A stretch of 32,383 nucleotides of DNA, taken from positions 1 to 32,383 of the forward strand of contig JACPSI010000127.1 of the NCBI GenBank assembly GCA_016193365.1. Direction: 5' to 3'. The translations under genes and the position numbers were made by a program. This DNA comes from Ignavibacteriales bacterium. GTDB lineage: Bacteria > Bacteroidota > Ignavibacteria > UBA10030. This document shows, piece after piece, positions 1 to 8,145 of this stretch (position 1 is its first letter; every line of letters begins with the position of its first letter). The notes below the pieces were generated by a model. The model ran no database searches. It had not been told where the DNA came from and was given only the letters and a program-made list of their open reading frames with translations.

Positions 1-2264
1 ACGGTAGAGTATTCGCCTACCAACCTGCCGTCGGGAATTGTACCAAAGGCGAGTTGGCCTGCATTGAGGTTTGTCAGAAACAACGCGTCACCTGCAATTT
101 GGCCGTCAGGCGTTACCCTGAAATAGTCCAATTCACCATCAGAGCTTGTCACCTTGAAAGGGTCGGCCATTATTTCGTCGATCGCTTCAGACTGGCGGAC
201 AACAAGTCCTGACACATTTTCCACCGGGGCATAGATTTTTGGAACTGTTATGGTCTGAGTTGTCGTCAAGTCGACAAAGTTCACCGTGTCTGAACCTGTT
301 CCACCTTTGCTGACAGGGACTACCGCAGAAAGGTTGGCGGGGTCAAGATTGGTTAAACCCGAGCCGTTGCCGGTAAAACTGTTGGAAGAACTCGAGAATG
401 TATAATTGTTGGCATAGGTCCCGCTTGCCAGTGAACTCGCGCTTACAAAGGTTAAAGCTGAGCCGTCAAGTGCCGGCAATTTACCGAGGCTCGTAAGTTG
501 CACCAATTGGTCGGCACCGTTGAAGGTATTGCCAGCTTTTGTCACGTTCGATGAAAGCCTTGCATCGTCCAGGGTTCCGCTCGACAGATTTGCCGCGTTA
601 AGACTCGTCAAACCCGCGCCGCTTCCTGTAAAGCTGTTTGATTCGTTGGAGAATGTGTAAACATTTCCATAGGTGCCTCCTGCCAGTGAACCCGCGCTCA
701 CCCCCGTTAATGCTGAGCCGTCCAGCGCGGGGAGTTTTCCGAGGCTCGTAAGTTGCACCAGTTGGTTGGCGCCATTGAACGAATTACCTGCCTTTGTCAC
801 GTTCAAAGAAAGCCTGGCGTCGTCAACGGTTCCGTTCGACAAGCTTGTGGCGTTTAGGCCTGTCAAGCCTGCACCGCTGCCTGTGAAACTGTTCGACTCG
901 CTTGAGAAAGTGTAGTCGTTGGCATACGTTCCACCTGTCAGATTGCTGGCATTGAGGTTTGTCAATGCAGATCCGTCGCCACTAAAGCTGCCGGTAAAAC
1001 TGTTTAACGCATTCGTGAAACTGTATTGATTGGCATATGTACCGGCGGCGAGCGAACTGCTGCTCACGTTCGTTAACGCGGAACCATCGAGTCCCGGCAA
1101 TGGTCCAGTAAGCTTGGAGGCGCTTATCCCTTCCGCAATCTTTGCGTTGGTGATGGAGCCGTCCCTCAAATCCGCCGTGCTGATCGATGCATCTTTAATG
1201 TTTGTGCTGTCAACAGAATTGATTCCAAGAGCAGAGGCTGTTATGTTCGTCAGGGCCGAGCCATCGAGAGCTGGCAGTGCCCCGGTCAGCTTAGAGGAGC
1301 TCAGGCCCGTAATTTTGCCGTCCGTCACTGCTCCATCGGCGAGCTCCGCACTTGTGATTGCACCATCAACAATCTTGTCGCTCGTTACCGCATTGTCGGC
1401 GATTTTTGCCGTTGTGACTGAGGCCGGGGCGATTGTCGGATTCGGGAAACTTCCTGTCAAATCTCCGCCTGCACTGCCTGAAGGAACAGCGCTCAGAGCC
1501 GCAAGCGCAATATCAGCCGTGTCGGCTTTCGGCGACTTAAAGTCAGAGATAACGTCGGCGCGTTGGATTGTCCCATCGAAAATCTTTGCACTGGTTACTG
1601 CCTGGTCCTGGATTGCCCCCGTACCGACAGAATTGCTTCCTACAATGGATGCGAACGCATAGGAAGCTGTATCAGCCAATGGGGCCTTGAAATTAGCCGC
1701 CACGTCAGCGGTTGTGATCGTACCGTCTGCAATTTTCGAGCTCGTCACCGCGTCGTTCGCAAGCTTGACTCCTGTGACTGCATTATCGCCAAGTTTCGCG
1801 GACGTTATGGCCCCGTCCTGGATTGAAGATGTCACGACAGAATTTGCGCCAACGATCGAGGTGAATGCGAATTTCGCCGTATCCGCACGCAGGGCATAGA
1901 ATGCAAAGCCAACTGCACCGAGCCGGATCCTCGGTACGAGAACCTCAGGTCCGACCTGAAGGTTCAGCCAATATGCTTTGTCGAATCTCACGGAATCAGG
2001 AAATGCCGTTTGATCGCCCAACATTGTTACAAAGAGCCCTTTGCGCAGAGCCAATGATTTCGTTTCAGTCCAAAGCGCCGTGCCGCCGGTCGCCGATGAG
2101 TAGAACTGAAAGGTAAAATCATAACTGCCATCCGGTTTTGCAACGCCGTTCGTGTCCGTCAAAACCCCCTGATAGGAAATCACCCCCGGACCCTGAGCGA
2201 ACACGAAGGAATGAAGAGAGAGCGAGAGCAAAAAGAAAACGAGAACGTGAAAACGATTTGACAT
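1..2264 (-). CDS. Secreted tail-fibre/adhesin-like repeat protein (3' end outside window)
   Basis: Reading the minus strand from the ATG at 2264 gives an open frame of 754 complete codons with no stop before the window edge, so the C-terminus is missing. GGAGG lies 5 bases before the ATG. Residues 1-23 form a signal peptide (hydrophobic core, VFA-Q cleavage site). Residues ~25-120 form an N-terminal domain (GVISYQGVLTDTNG) that is common at the head of such exported proteins. Residues ~130-340 carry short repeats of the type TSAKIADGTI / NAVTSDKI. From ~350 on there are repeats built on NSFTGSGAGLTxLN and LPALDGSALT, including an 85-residue tandem duplication. The low-charge Ser/Thr/Asn/Gly-rich composition resembles beta-helical tail-fibre or surface stalk proteins; a C-terminal anchor or chaperone domain may lie beyond the edge. 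A structural or adhesive role is inference. Several plus-strand open frames here are shadows of the repeats. Confidence 0.85.
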   Translation of the reverse strand, partial: MSNRFHVLVFFLLSLSLHSFVFAQGPGVISYQGVLTDTNGVAKPDGSYDFTFQFYSSATGGTALWTETKSLALRKGLFVTMLGDQTAFPDSVRFDKAYWLNLQVGPEVLVPRIRLGAVGFAFYALRADTAKFAFTSIVGANSVVTSSIQDGAITSAKLGDNAVTGVKLANDAVTSSKIADGTITTADVAANFKAPLADTASYAFASIVGSNSVGTGAIQDQAVTSAKIFDGTIQRADVISDFKSPKADTADIALAALSAVPSGSAGGDLTGSFPNPTIAPASVTTAKIADNAVTSDKIVDGAITSAELADGAVTDGKITGLSSSKLTGALPALDGSALTNITASALGINSVDSTNIKDASISTADLRDGSITNAKIAEGISASKLTGPLPGLDGSALTNVSSSSLAAGTYANQYSFTNALNSFTGSFSGDGSALTNLNASNLTGGTYANDYTFSSESNSFTGSGAGLTGLNATSLSNGTVDDARLSLNVTKAGNSFNGANQLVQLTSLGKLPALDGSALTGVSAGSLAGGTYGNVYTFSNESNSFTGSGAGLTSLNAANLSSGTLDDARLSSNVTKAGNTFNGADQLVQLTSLGKLPALDGSALTFVSASSLASGTYANNYTFSSSSNSFTGNGSGLTNLDPANLSAVVPVSKGGTGSDTVNFVDLTTTQTITVPKIYAPVENVSGLVVRQSEAIDEIMADPFKVTSSDGELDYFRVTPDGQIAGDALFLTNLNAGQLAFGTIPDGRLVGEYST
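487..996 (-). repeat. Tandem 255-bp coding duplication inside the repeat protein
   Basis: The block beginning AGGCTCGTAAGTTGCACCA occurs at 487 and again at 742, exactly 255 bp (85 codons) apart. Similarity continues through most of the unit (LPALDGSALT, SLAxGTY, NSFTGSGAGLT, DDARLS, NVTKAGN). Third-position differences show that the copies have begun to diverge, so this is not an assembly stutter. The period is a multiple of three, which keeps the frame. Confidence 0.85.
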
Positions 2265-2310
2265 GGTAGCCTCCATGCTGGTGGTGTAAAGATGTACGGT
2301 CAACGAATTT

Positions 2311-2331
2311 GGGACAAATGGGATTTGTCCC
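2311..2331 (-). repeat. Perfect 9-3-9 inverted repeat in the 5' leader of the repeat-protein gene
   Basis: GGGACAAAT, a 3-base spacer and ATTTGTCCC form a perfect palindrome 47-67 bases upstream of the ATG at 2264 and downstream of the candidate promoter. It could be an operator, an RNA hairpin in the leader, or one copy of a dispersed palindromic repeat. The window holds no second copy that I found. Confidence 0.6.
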
Positions 2332-2403
2332 CTGCAACTTCTTTCTCACAAGTGAATGAAATCAGGCTGGATGTCTGAATGTGACTGCCTCCCAGCGCGG
2401 ACG

Positions 2404-2432
2404 AATATACTTTTCGACGTAGGCGTAGTCAA
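2404..2432 (-). promoter_or_regulatory. Candidate sigma-70-type promoter of the repeat-protein gene
   Basis: On the minus strand TTGACT (2432-2427) is followed after exactly 17 bases by TATATT (2409-2404). The predicted start near 2396 gives a leader of about 130 nt that includes the 2311-2331 hairpin. Confidence 0.5.
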
Positions 2433-2601
2433 TACTATGTTTACTGTAATCCACCCTAGGTAGAAATACTGAGTGTTCGTTTTATATCGTTTTGAAGGGC
2501 TTTTGAGGAAAGTCGGAAGACTTAACGATGGGCTGTGTGTGCAGCAGTGTGCTTCAGGTCACTCTGGTTGCTTCATTTCGAGAATTTCGGCGTGCAAAGT
2601 T

Positions 2602-4263
2602 TTATTTCTCATCGAGCTTCGGATGTTTCAAATGAAAATCTGTTGCGTCCTGATACTTCTTTGCGACGGCGAGCAATTTTCCTTCGCTGAACAATTGCCC
2701 CGTGAACGTGATACTCGTCGGCGTACCCTCTGTTGTGAAACCATTTGGAAGAACAACACACGGATGGCCCGTAAGATTCGTCAGAAGCAAGTTATCGCCG
2801 AAGGAAGGAGCGACATACACTTCGAAATTCTTCATAATGCTGCTCATGTCCTGAATCGCCAGCGTCCGAATGCGATTCGCCTGAATGTATTCGACGGCCG
2901 GGATAAACCTTGAAGTGCGGAACACGTTGGGCCAGGCGTTTTTGATCTGGCGGACAAGCTGGTCGTCCTTACCACTGCGCGTGAGTTCATCAAACGCTGC
3001 CGCAGCTTCTGCGCTGAGGATAATCGACATATCGTCAATCGGACGCTTTGGCAATTCAAATGGTATGAGGGTAGCGCCAAGCAGCCGCAGGACGGTCAAA
3101 ACAGAATCACTGTTGGCTTTGTTGTTCCTCACGCTGTCGAAGGCTGTTTTGAGGTAGCCGATTTGCATTCCCTTCAAACTCACGATCGGATCATAGTTAA
3201 AAGGCACATCGTACACAGTCTGGTCCTTTTCGTCGGGCCCATAGAGCGCATTGAAGACAATCGCGCAATCCTCGACACTGCGGCAGATCGGCCCCAGTTT
3301 GTCCATCGACCAGCTGAGTGCCATCGCACCTGCGCGGCTGACCCGGCCATAGGTGGGACGCAATCCGGTGGTCCCGCATCGTGTCGACGGAGAGACGATG
3401 GATCCCCACGTCTCACTGCCAATTGCAAACGCAACAAGCCCGGCTGCTGTCGCCGAGGCAGAGCCGGCAGATGATCCGCTCGAGCCTTGCTTGAAGTTCC
3501 ACGGGTTTCGCGTCATCCCGCCAAACCACACGTCACCCCAGGCGAGCTCGCCGAGTGTCAGCTTCGCGACAAGCACGGCGCCCGCCTCTTCCAGTTTCTT
3601 AATAACAGTCGCATCCTCGTCAATAACCTGTTCTTTGTAAGGCACGGAACCCCACGTCGTTTTGTATCCTTTCACCGCGAGCAAATCCTTCGCTCCGTAG
3701 GGAATACCGTGAAGAGGACCCCGATACCTGCCGGCACGGACTTCATTGTCCGCCCGCTGAGCCTGTTTCAATGCAAGTTCTTCTGTCAAGGTGATCACAC
3801 ATTCGAGTTTGGGACCATATTTCTTTAGCCTATCGAGATACATCTTCGTTAACTGAGTCGACGTTACTTTTCGCGTTCGCACAAGCTCAGCAAGTTGTCC
3901 AATAGAGTAAAATGCGAGGTCTTCGATATTCTTCGGCATATCGACTTTTTCTGTCGCGCTCATTTTAAATGGCTTCCGATGTGTCTCAGTTTTCATCCCG
4001 ACGGGAATCGGGTTGAAAAGAATTGCCGGGATGACGCTGTTGGGAAGCGATTCCTTCCGGAGGTTTTCAAAATTCTTGAGGTTTTCCTGTAAGCCTTCCA
4101 GCATGGAATCACGCTCTGCTGGCGTGAAGCTTAATCCGATAAGAAATTCGGCGCCTTCAACACTTCGCAGCGGCGTCGTACGAGAACCAATCATCATGCC
4201 GATGAGCAATGAGAGGATGCAAAAAAATGACACGAGAACAGAGCGGAAGATGTTGATCTTCAT
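2602..4263 (-). CDS. Exported amidase-signature hydrolase
   Basis: A 553-residue member of the amidase signature family (GatA/fatty-acid amide hydrolase fold), which hydrolyses carboxamides to acid plus ammonia or amine. The Ser-cisSer-Lys triad can be placed: K192 in GIPYGAKD, S264 in GSSGSSAGS and S288 in GSETWGSI. Trp precedes Gly-Ser where many family members have Gly. Residues 9-26 form an uncleaved signal anchor or signal peptide, followed by a ~90-residue extension before the amidase core, so the enzyme is probably periplasmic. This location argues against a GatCAB (tRNA) role. It lies 45 bp downstream of the EEP lipoprotein gene and 3' of gdhA in the same direction, consistent with one transcript. 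The natural substrate cannot be told from sequence. Confidence 0.9.
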   Translation of the reverse strand: MKINIFRSVLVSFFCILSLLIGMMIGSRTTPLRSVEGAEFLIGLSFTPAERDSMLEGLQENLKNFENLRKESLPNSVIPAILFNPIPVGMKTETHRKPFKMSATEKVDMPKNIEDLAFYSIGQLAELVRTRKVTSTQLTKMYLDRLKKYGPKLECVITLTEELALKQAQRADNEVRAGRYRGPLHGIPYGAKDLLAVKGYKTTWGSVPYKEQVIDEDATVIKKLEEAGAVLVAKLTLGELAWGDVWFGGMTRNPWNFKQGSSGSSAGSASATAAGLVAFAIGSETWGSIVSPSTRCGTTGLRPTYGRVSRAGAMALSWSMDKLGPICRSVEDCAIVFNALYGPDEKDQTVYDVPFNYDPIVSLKGMQIGYLKTAFDSVRNNKANSDSVLTVLRLLGATLIPFELPKRPIDDMSIILSAEAAAAFDELTRSGKDDQLVRQIKNAWPNVFRTSRFIPAVEYIQANRIRTLAIQDMSSIMKNFEVYVAPSFGDNLLLTNLTGHPCVVLPNGFTTEGTPTSITFTGQLFSEGKLLAVAKKYQDATDFHLKHPKLDEK

Positions 4264-4308
4264 AGGATTTCCTTTTTCACGGTTACTTTCGAAGGAATGA
4301 GAAGGACT

Positions 4309-5112
4309 CTACGGCAGTTGCTGACGGAAAAGTCCGAATTTTGCGACGATCATCGGGCCGAATTCGGTTTCCACCGAACGTGTTGAGATCAACTTGAGCG
4401 CCTCGTTCGACACATACCAGATGCGGTTTTCGGGGTTGGCGGCACTTCTCGCGTGCGAATCTTCAAAACCGCTTCCACTGAGTGCTCTTTTTGATGTTGG
4501 AAGATTGCCTGTGAGAATCACAGCCTGACTTTTTTCGGATTTGATCGACGAAGAGACGGCTGCAATGCAGGAGATCTGGTCTTCAAGAGAGCTCTTTGGC
4601 AATTGTGCGGCCACGACATGAACCTCCCGCGTTCCTCCGTCTATGACAGCCTGCAGGGCTGCTTCAAATTTTGCAGATTTCACTTTTTCAAATGACTGGT
4701 TGAATTTCGAGCGAATCGGGTAGGAGCTGAACACGGCGTTTCCCATTTGACGCCCCGAGTTGTTCACCATTTCGCCAAATGCACTGTTCAGGTCTGCCAT
4801 TTTTGCGAGCTCATTGACAAAATCAGCACGGGTGTCAACACCGGGGTAACGTGTAATCCCCTGGACCGCGAGGACTTCAATCTGTTCTTTTTTCAAAATG
4901 CCGGACAGTTTTCTCAGCTCTGTTCTTTCGATCCTTTTATTGTAGCTGGAGAGATTCAGGCTGCCAACCTGGATCGTTATATCTGGTTTTTCCCCTGAGC
5001 CATCCTTCTGGGCGGGCTGCGAAGAACAGCCGATGAGAAACAAAACACCAAGCCAAAGATGAAATCTACCCAGCAATCGCGCTGCGTCGTGAGTGTTTTT
5101 GATGTTCGACAT
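4309..5112 (-). CDS. Lipoprotein with degenerate endonuclease/exonuclease/phosphatase (EEP) fold
   Basis: A 267-residue protein with a lipobox (LFLIGC, Cys29), so probably a membrane-anchored lipoprotein. The body follows the order of EEP-superfamily blocks: VGSLNLSS (50-56), LAVQGI (81-86), GNAVFSSYPI (124-133), VHVVAAQL (165-171), VILTGNLPTS (198-207), RIWYVS (230-235). The usual catalytic residues appear replaced: the QE metal-ligand position reads QG (Q84-G85), the conserved His of the HL block reads Gln170, the GDFN block reads GNLP, and RIDY reads RIWY. The fold call is by block order from memory; inactivity is inference. It is 12 bp downstream of gdhA and 45 bp upstream of the amidase gene, so probably co-transcribed. 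It may bind a ligand rather than cut. Confidence 0.6.
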   Translation of the reverse strand: MSNIKNTHDAARLLGRFHLWLGVLFLIGCSSQPAQKDGSGEKPDITIQVGSLNLSSYNKRIERTELRKLSGILKKEQIEVLAVQGITRYPGVDTRADFVNELAKMADLNSAFGEMVNNSGRQMGNAVFSSYPIRSKFNQSFEKVKSAKFEAALQAVIDGGTREVHVVAAQLPKSSLEDQISCIAAVSSSIKSEKSQAVILTGNLPTSKRALSGSGFEDSHARSAANPENRIWYVSNEALKLISTRSVETEFGPMIVAKFGLFRQQLP

Positions 5113-5124
5113 CCAGTTTCCTTC

Positions 5125-6393
5125 TTAGTAGCCCCGTAATTTTGTTGCTCTTGCGACGCGGTCAACGGCCAGAATAAAGGCGCCGATCCGCATGGAGACC
5201 TTGTGTTTTCGGCTCATTGCTTCCACGTCGTGATAGGACCGCACCATGACCTTCTCGAGCTCATCGTTGACGCGCTCGATATCCCACCGAAACTGCTGAA
5301 GGTTTTGCGCCCATTCGAAATACGATACCGTGACGCCTCCGGCATTTGCAAGGATATCCGGTATGACGGGAATACCTTTTTTCTCCAGAATCTCATCCGC
5401 TTCAAACGTCGTCGGACTGTTTGCACCTTCAACAATCATCTTTGCTTTCACGTATTCTGCGTTCCCTTTGTGAATCTGGTTATCGAGAGCGGCCGGTATG
5501 AGGACATCGCATTCAAGCTCCAGCAATTCGGCGTTTGTGATCTCTTCACACTTCGGGAATCCGGAGAGAACACGATTTTTCTTTACATGGGTAATCACTT
5601 CCGAAATGTTGATTCCTTTCGCGTTGTAAATCCCGCTTTTGGCATCGCTCACCGCGATCACCCTGACTCCCATGTCGTGGAGAATCTTCGCCGTGTTTGA
5701 ACCGACGTTGCCAAAACCCTGAATGGCAACGGTCGATTTTTTGAAATCGATTTTATTGGACTTTGCCGCCTCGCGAAAAACTATGACGACACCCCTGCCC
5801 GTTGCTTCTTCACGTCCATAGGATCCCAGAAGGTCGACAGGCTTACCGGTCACGCACGCCGGAGAAAACCCGTGTCGCTTGCTGTATTCGTCCATCAGCC
5901 AGGACATAACTTGTGCATTCGTGTTGACATCCGGCGCCGGAATATCCTCGTTCGGGCCAATCACGCAATCGATTTTCGAGGTAAAGATTCTTGTGAGTTT
6001 TTCGAGCTCGTTGATGGAAAGTTTCGCAGGGTCGCATGTGATGCCTCCCTTGGCACCGCCAAAGGGGACATCGACCACGGCTGTCTTCCAGGTCATGAGC
6101 GCTGCCAGAGCGCGCACTTCGTCCAAATCCACGTCAGGGTGATACCGCAGCCCGCCTTTGTTGGGCCCGCGCGCGTTGTTGTGCTGGACTCGATAACCCA
6201 CCAAAACTTCCAGCCTCCCGGTGTCCCGCATCAATGGAAGCTCTACCCTCAGCTCGCGGTCGGGCGATTTGAGAAGATGAGCGATGTCGCGGTCGAGTTC
6301 GATTTTTCCTGCTGCAACGTCGAAATTATGCAATGCCGTCTCGTAGCTCGTCACTTTTTTTTCGGGAGTAACGAGATGGGTTAGAGTGGCCAC
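5125..6393 (-). CDS. gdhA: Glutamate dehydrogenase (NAD(P)-dependent)
   Basis: A 422-residue Glu/Leu/Phe/Val dehydrogenase that interconverts glutamate with 2-oxoglutarate plus ammonia in the cytoplasm. Substrate-site motifs are intact: PNKGGLRYHP (K79), TWKTAVVDVPFGGAKGG (K103, K115) and APDVNT (D155). A Rossmann fold follows with GFGNVGS at 226-232. Asp250 at the end of the second strand (AVSDAKSG) favours NAD over NADP, as known for the family. Length matches the hexameric bacterial/archaeal class (~420). The start codon is GTG, with GAGG about 9 bases upstream; no in-frame ATG upstream is available. A good promoter match lies at 6451-6479, so it can be transcribed apart from the genes upstream. 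Downstream lipoprotein and amidase genes follow closely. Confidence 0.95.
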   Translation of the reverse strand: MATLTHLVTPEKKVTSYETALHNFDVAAGKIELDRDIAHLLKSPDRELRVELPLMRDTGRLEVLVGYRVQHNNARGPNKGGLRYHPDVDLDEVRALAALMTWKTAVVDVPFGGAKGGITCDPAKLSINELEKLTRIFTSKIDCVIGPNEDIPAPDVNTNAQVMSWLMDEYSKRHGFSPACVTGKPVDLLGSYGREEATGRGVVIVFREAAKSNKIDFKKSTVAIQGFGNVGSNTAKILHDMGVRVIAVSDAKSGIYNAKGINISEVITHVKKNRVLSGFPKCEEITNAELLELECDVLIPAALDNQIHKGNAEYVKAKMIVEGANSPTTFEADEILEKKGIPVIPDILANAGGVTVSYFEWAQNLQQFRWDIERVNDELEKVMVRSYHDVEAMSRKHKVSMRIGAFILAVDRVARATKLRGY

Positions 6394-6450
6394 GCGAAAT
6401 ACCTCGCTTATGAGAATGCGTCGAATTGATGAATTGGATGAGGCTTGATC

Positions 6451-6479
6451 AAGATAAGGGACAGGCGATCATTTCTCAA
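6451..6479 (-). promoter_or_regulatory. Candidate sigma-70-type promoter of gdhA
   Basis: On the minus strand TTGAGA (6479-6474), a 17-base spacer and TATCTT (6456-6451) precede gdhA. The predicted transcript start near 6443 gives a leader of about 50 nt. The -35 box lies immediately after the stop of the 53-residue membrane protein. Confidence 0.5.
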
Positions 6480-6484
6480 GGAGA

Positions 6485-6646
6485 TCAAACTCCCGTCCGC
6501 TTCGTAAAGAACCTGTAGAGAAATAACGCTGAGAACATTCCAACAATGACGAGACCGAACGTTCCAAGGGCGCTGATTTCAAAATACCTTCCTCCAAAAA
6601 TCCCCGCCACCGCACCAAGGGTTATGACGACCAATTGTGGCTTCAT
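6485..6646 (-). CDS. Small membrane protein, 53 residues
   Basis: A short minus-strand frame opens with ATG at 6646 and ends in TGA at 6485-6487. Its product begins MKPQLVVITLGAVAG and ends RFFTKRTGV. It has two hydrophobic stretches (residues ~4-17 and ~27-46) separated by a short charged loop, with a positively charged C-terminal tail, as expected of a small two-span inner-membrane protein. It fills the otherwise empty gap between the beta-barrel gene (38 bp upstream) and the gdhA promoter. I see no strong ribosome binding site, and I do not recognise the family. The clean membrane pattern and position support a real gene, but short frames can arise by chance. Confidence 0.5.
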   Translation of the reverse strand: MKPQLVVITLGAVAGIFGGRYFEISALGTFGLVIVGMFSALFLYRFFTKRTGV

Positions 6647-6684
6647 GGTTTCATATTTCGGGCTGGCCGGAGCGCATAATGTTT

Positions 6685-7500
6685 TTAAAGCCCGATCGCG
6701 ACGCCGATGCTATTCCATTGGATATGCTCTGCGTAAAACTGGCCCCGTTCATCTACGCCCGTTTGGTGTGCAAGCGAGAACCGCAGATTTCTGCCATTGG
6801 TCGACGGCCAGAGAAATCCCAGCTCAAACCTCTGCGTTGAGGCGAAACTCACTTCCTGGCGAAACTTGAAGTCGCTTCCCGCATAAACCACAAAACCAGG
6901 GCCAAAAGAGAACAATTCAGCGTCAACTCCGGTTTGGATCCACCATGGTTTGTGAATCGGTGAACCCGCGACAAAGTTGTACGAATACTGCGTCCCGGTA
7001 TAGAGCCGAACGGGTGAGAACATGTGGACAAAAAAAAGCTGAAGATAGTCCCTGCTGTAATCCAATGGTTTTGCGTTGAGACGGGCAAGCGCATTGTCAC
7101 CCAGATGATGGCTTGTGTGGCTTACACCCAGTCGGATAATCGTTGATTCATGCACGAGCGCGTCGAGAAGGAAAAAATCGATTACGAATTCGGTGCTCAT
7201 GAGGCTGATGCTCTGTTCAAGATCCAGCTGGGCATGCACAGATGCCCCGACGCTCGCCTGAAGCATGAATCCGGGATAATCTGTTCCGAGAACAGGCACG
7301 ACGGACCCGACGGTTCCCCTGAACTGTTTATTGCCGAACAGTTTTGCGGCTCCAAAACGGTGCGCCATGACGTCGCCGATAAAGGGTCTGAGCATTTGAT
7401 AGCTGGGGAAGAATTGAAGGGGTGAATCCGGCTGGCTGAGCAACTCGCGCAAATCTATAAAACCAATGGCAATGACGGTGAAGATTAGTCGTTTGTGCAT
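6685..7500 (-). CDS. Outer-membrane beta-barrel protein, DUF1207-like
   Basis: A 271-residue protein with an N-terminal hydrophobic signal (residues 1-22). The remainder is made of alternating amphipathic strands rich in aromatic residues and ending in hydrophobics (IGVAIGL), the pattern of an outer-membrane barrel. The segment LGVSHTSHHLGDNAL (about residues 123-137) resembles the SSHLGDE block of DUF1207 proteins; that family link is from memory and tentative. It follows the lipoprotein gene by 45 bp and precedes the 53-residue membrane protein by 38 bp, so the three are probably one transcript downstream of amrS. Function unknown. Confidence 0.6.
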   Translation of the reverse strand: MHKRLIFTVIAIGFIDLRELLSQPDSPLQFFPSYQMLRPFIGDVMAHRFGAAKLFGNKQFRGTVGSVVPVLGTDYPGFMLQASVGASVHAQLDLEQSISLMSTEFVIDFFLLDALVHESTIIRLGVSHTSHHLGDNALARLNAKPLDYSRDYLQLFFVHMFSPVRLYTGTQYSYNFVAGSPIHKPWWIQTGVDAELFSFGPGFVVYAGSDFKFRQEVSFASTQRFELGFLWPSTNGRNLRFSLAHQTGVDERGQFYAEHIQWNSIGVAIGL

Positions 7501-7545
7501 TCGTTATTTCTTGAAATCACCCGCGATTCACTCAACGCGCCGTTC

Positions 7546-8145
7546 TCAGAAAGACTGAAACGTGCCGCCAGTTTCAATCTGACTCTCGGCGGAAATACGC
7601 CCCAATTCGTTTACCGATGTTGCCTTTGGCAAGGCAATTTCCCGGACAAACTCAGGGCCGCTGTTTGGATTCAGGTAAGCTTCAACGATGACAATTCCTT
7701 TCGCGTCGTCCCATTTCAAAACGATTTGTTTTCCGCGTGATGGGTCGGGCTTCGTGTGAACCACCGCAATTCCTGACGGCCACAGGGGCATTCGCATCGC
7801 TCTCGCCATTTCGTGGTCTTCTTCCGTCGCATGGTCTTCATCGGGCAGACGTTCGGACGACCCCATGGTAGAGAAGTAGTAACTGACCCATTGCCGCGGA
7901 GTACCGTTCGGAAGCACCGCAGGAAACATCGAGCGTTCGAAGTTGTATTCAGCAAGCTGCCAGGTAATCGTTGCTGTCGCCTGGCGAAGCTCCGGCGGCT
8001 CTGACGACCCACAGTGGAGGCTCGCGAAAAAGCAGCTTATAAAGAGAGTCTCGACGAGCAACTTCAACGGACGCTTCTTCGTACGTGAATTGCTAAGAAA
8101 CAATGACGGACTTTTCAAAAATTGAATCACAAAGACTATCCCCAT
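7546..8145 (-). CDS. Hypothetical lipoprotein
   Basis: An unrecognised protein of up to ~200 residues. A lipobox-like segment (CFFASLHC followed by GSS) marks a probable lipid-modified Cys. The ATG used here (8145) overlaps the amrS stop by 10 bp and leaves 44 residues before the Cys, which is long for a signal peptide. A TTG at 8067 would give a compact signal of about 18 residues (KLLVETLFISCFFASL) and may be the true start. An ATG at 8220 is possible but would bury 85 bp in amrS. The mature part is mixed and acidic (DEDHATEEDHE) with a C-terminal beta-rich stretch. It probably shares an operon with amrS and the barrel gene. Confidence 0.6.
   Translation of the reverse strand: MGIVFVIQFLKSPSLFLSNSRTKKRPLKLLVETLFISCFFASLHCGSSEPPELRQATATITWQLAEYNFERSMFPAVLPNGTPRQWVSYYFSTMGSSERLPDEDHATEEDHEMARAMRMPLWPSGIAVVHTKPDPSRGKQIVLKWDDAKGIVIVEAYLNPNSGPEFVREIALPKATSVNELGRISAESQIETGGTFQSF

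Larger units (their letters stand above)
2265..2601. other. Intergenic region between amidase and repeat-protein genes
   Basis: This 337-bp gap holds the leader and a candidate promoter of the downstream repeat-protein gene plus a perfect 21-bp hairpin. I see no credible coding region; the plus-strand frame starting at 2473 runs into the amidase gene in the wrong strand and lacks family features. No clear terminator for the amidase transcript is visible. Confidence 0.5.

Noticed and set aside
1030-1662. 210-codon plus-strand open frame
   Set aside because: It is antisense to the repeat protein, whose signal peptide, ribosome binding site and repeats fit the minus strand; the repeats keep the opposite frame open by composition.
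2473-2913. 146-codon plus-strand open frame in the intergenic region
   Set aside because: It runs antisense into the end of the amidase gene, shows no ribosome binding site and has no domain-like composition.
5872-6384. 170-codon plus-strand frame
   Set aside because: It is a shadow of gdhA, whose active-site motifs are complete on the minus strand.
4309-6393. Idea that the lipoprotein is an active nuclease with the amidase as a toxin-type pair
   Set aside because: The catalytic positions are substituted, the amidase is a housekeeping-type hydrolase with a signal anchor, and no immunity-like gene or secretion marker is nearby.
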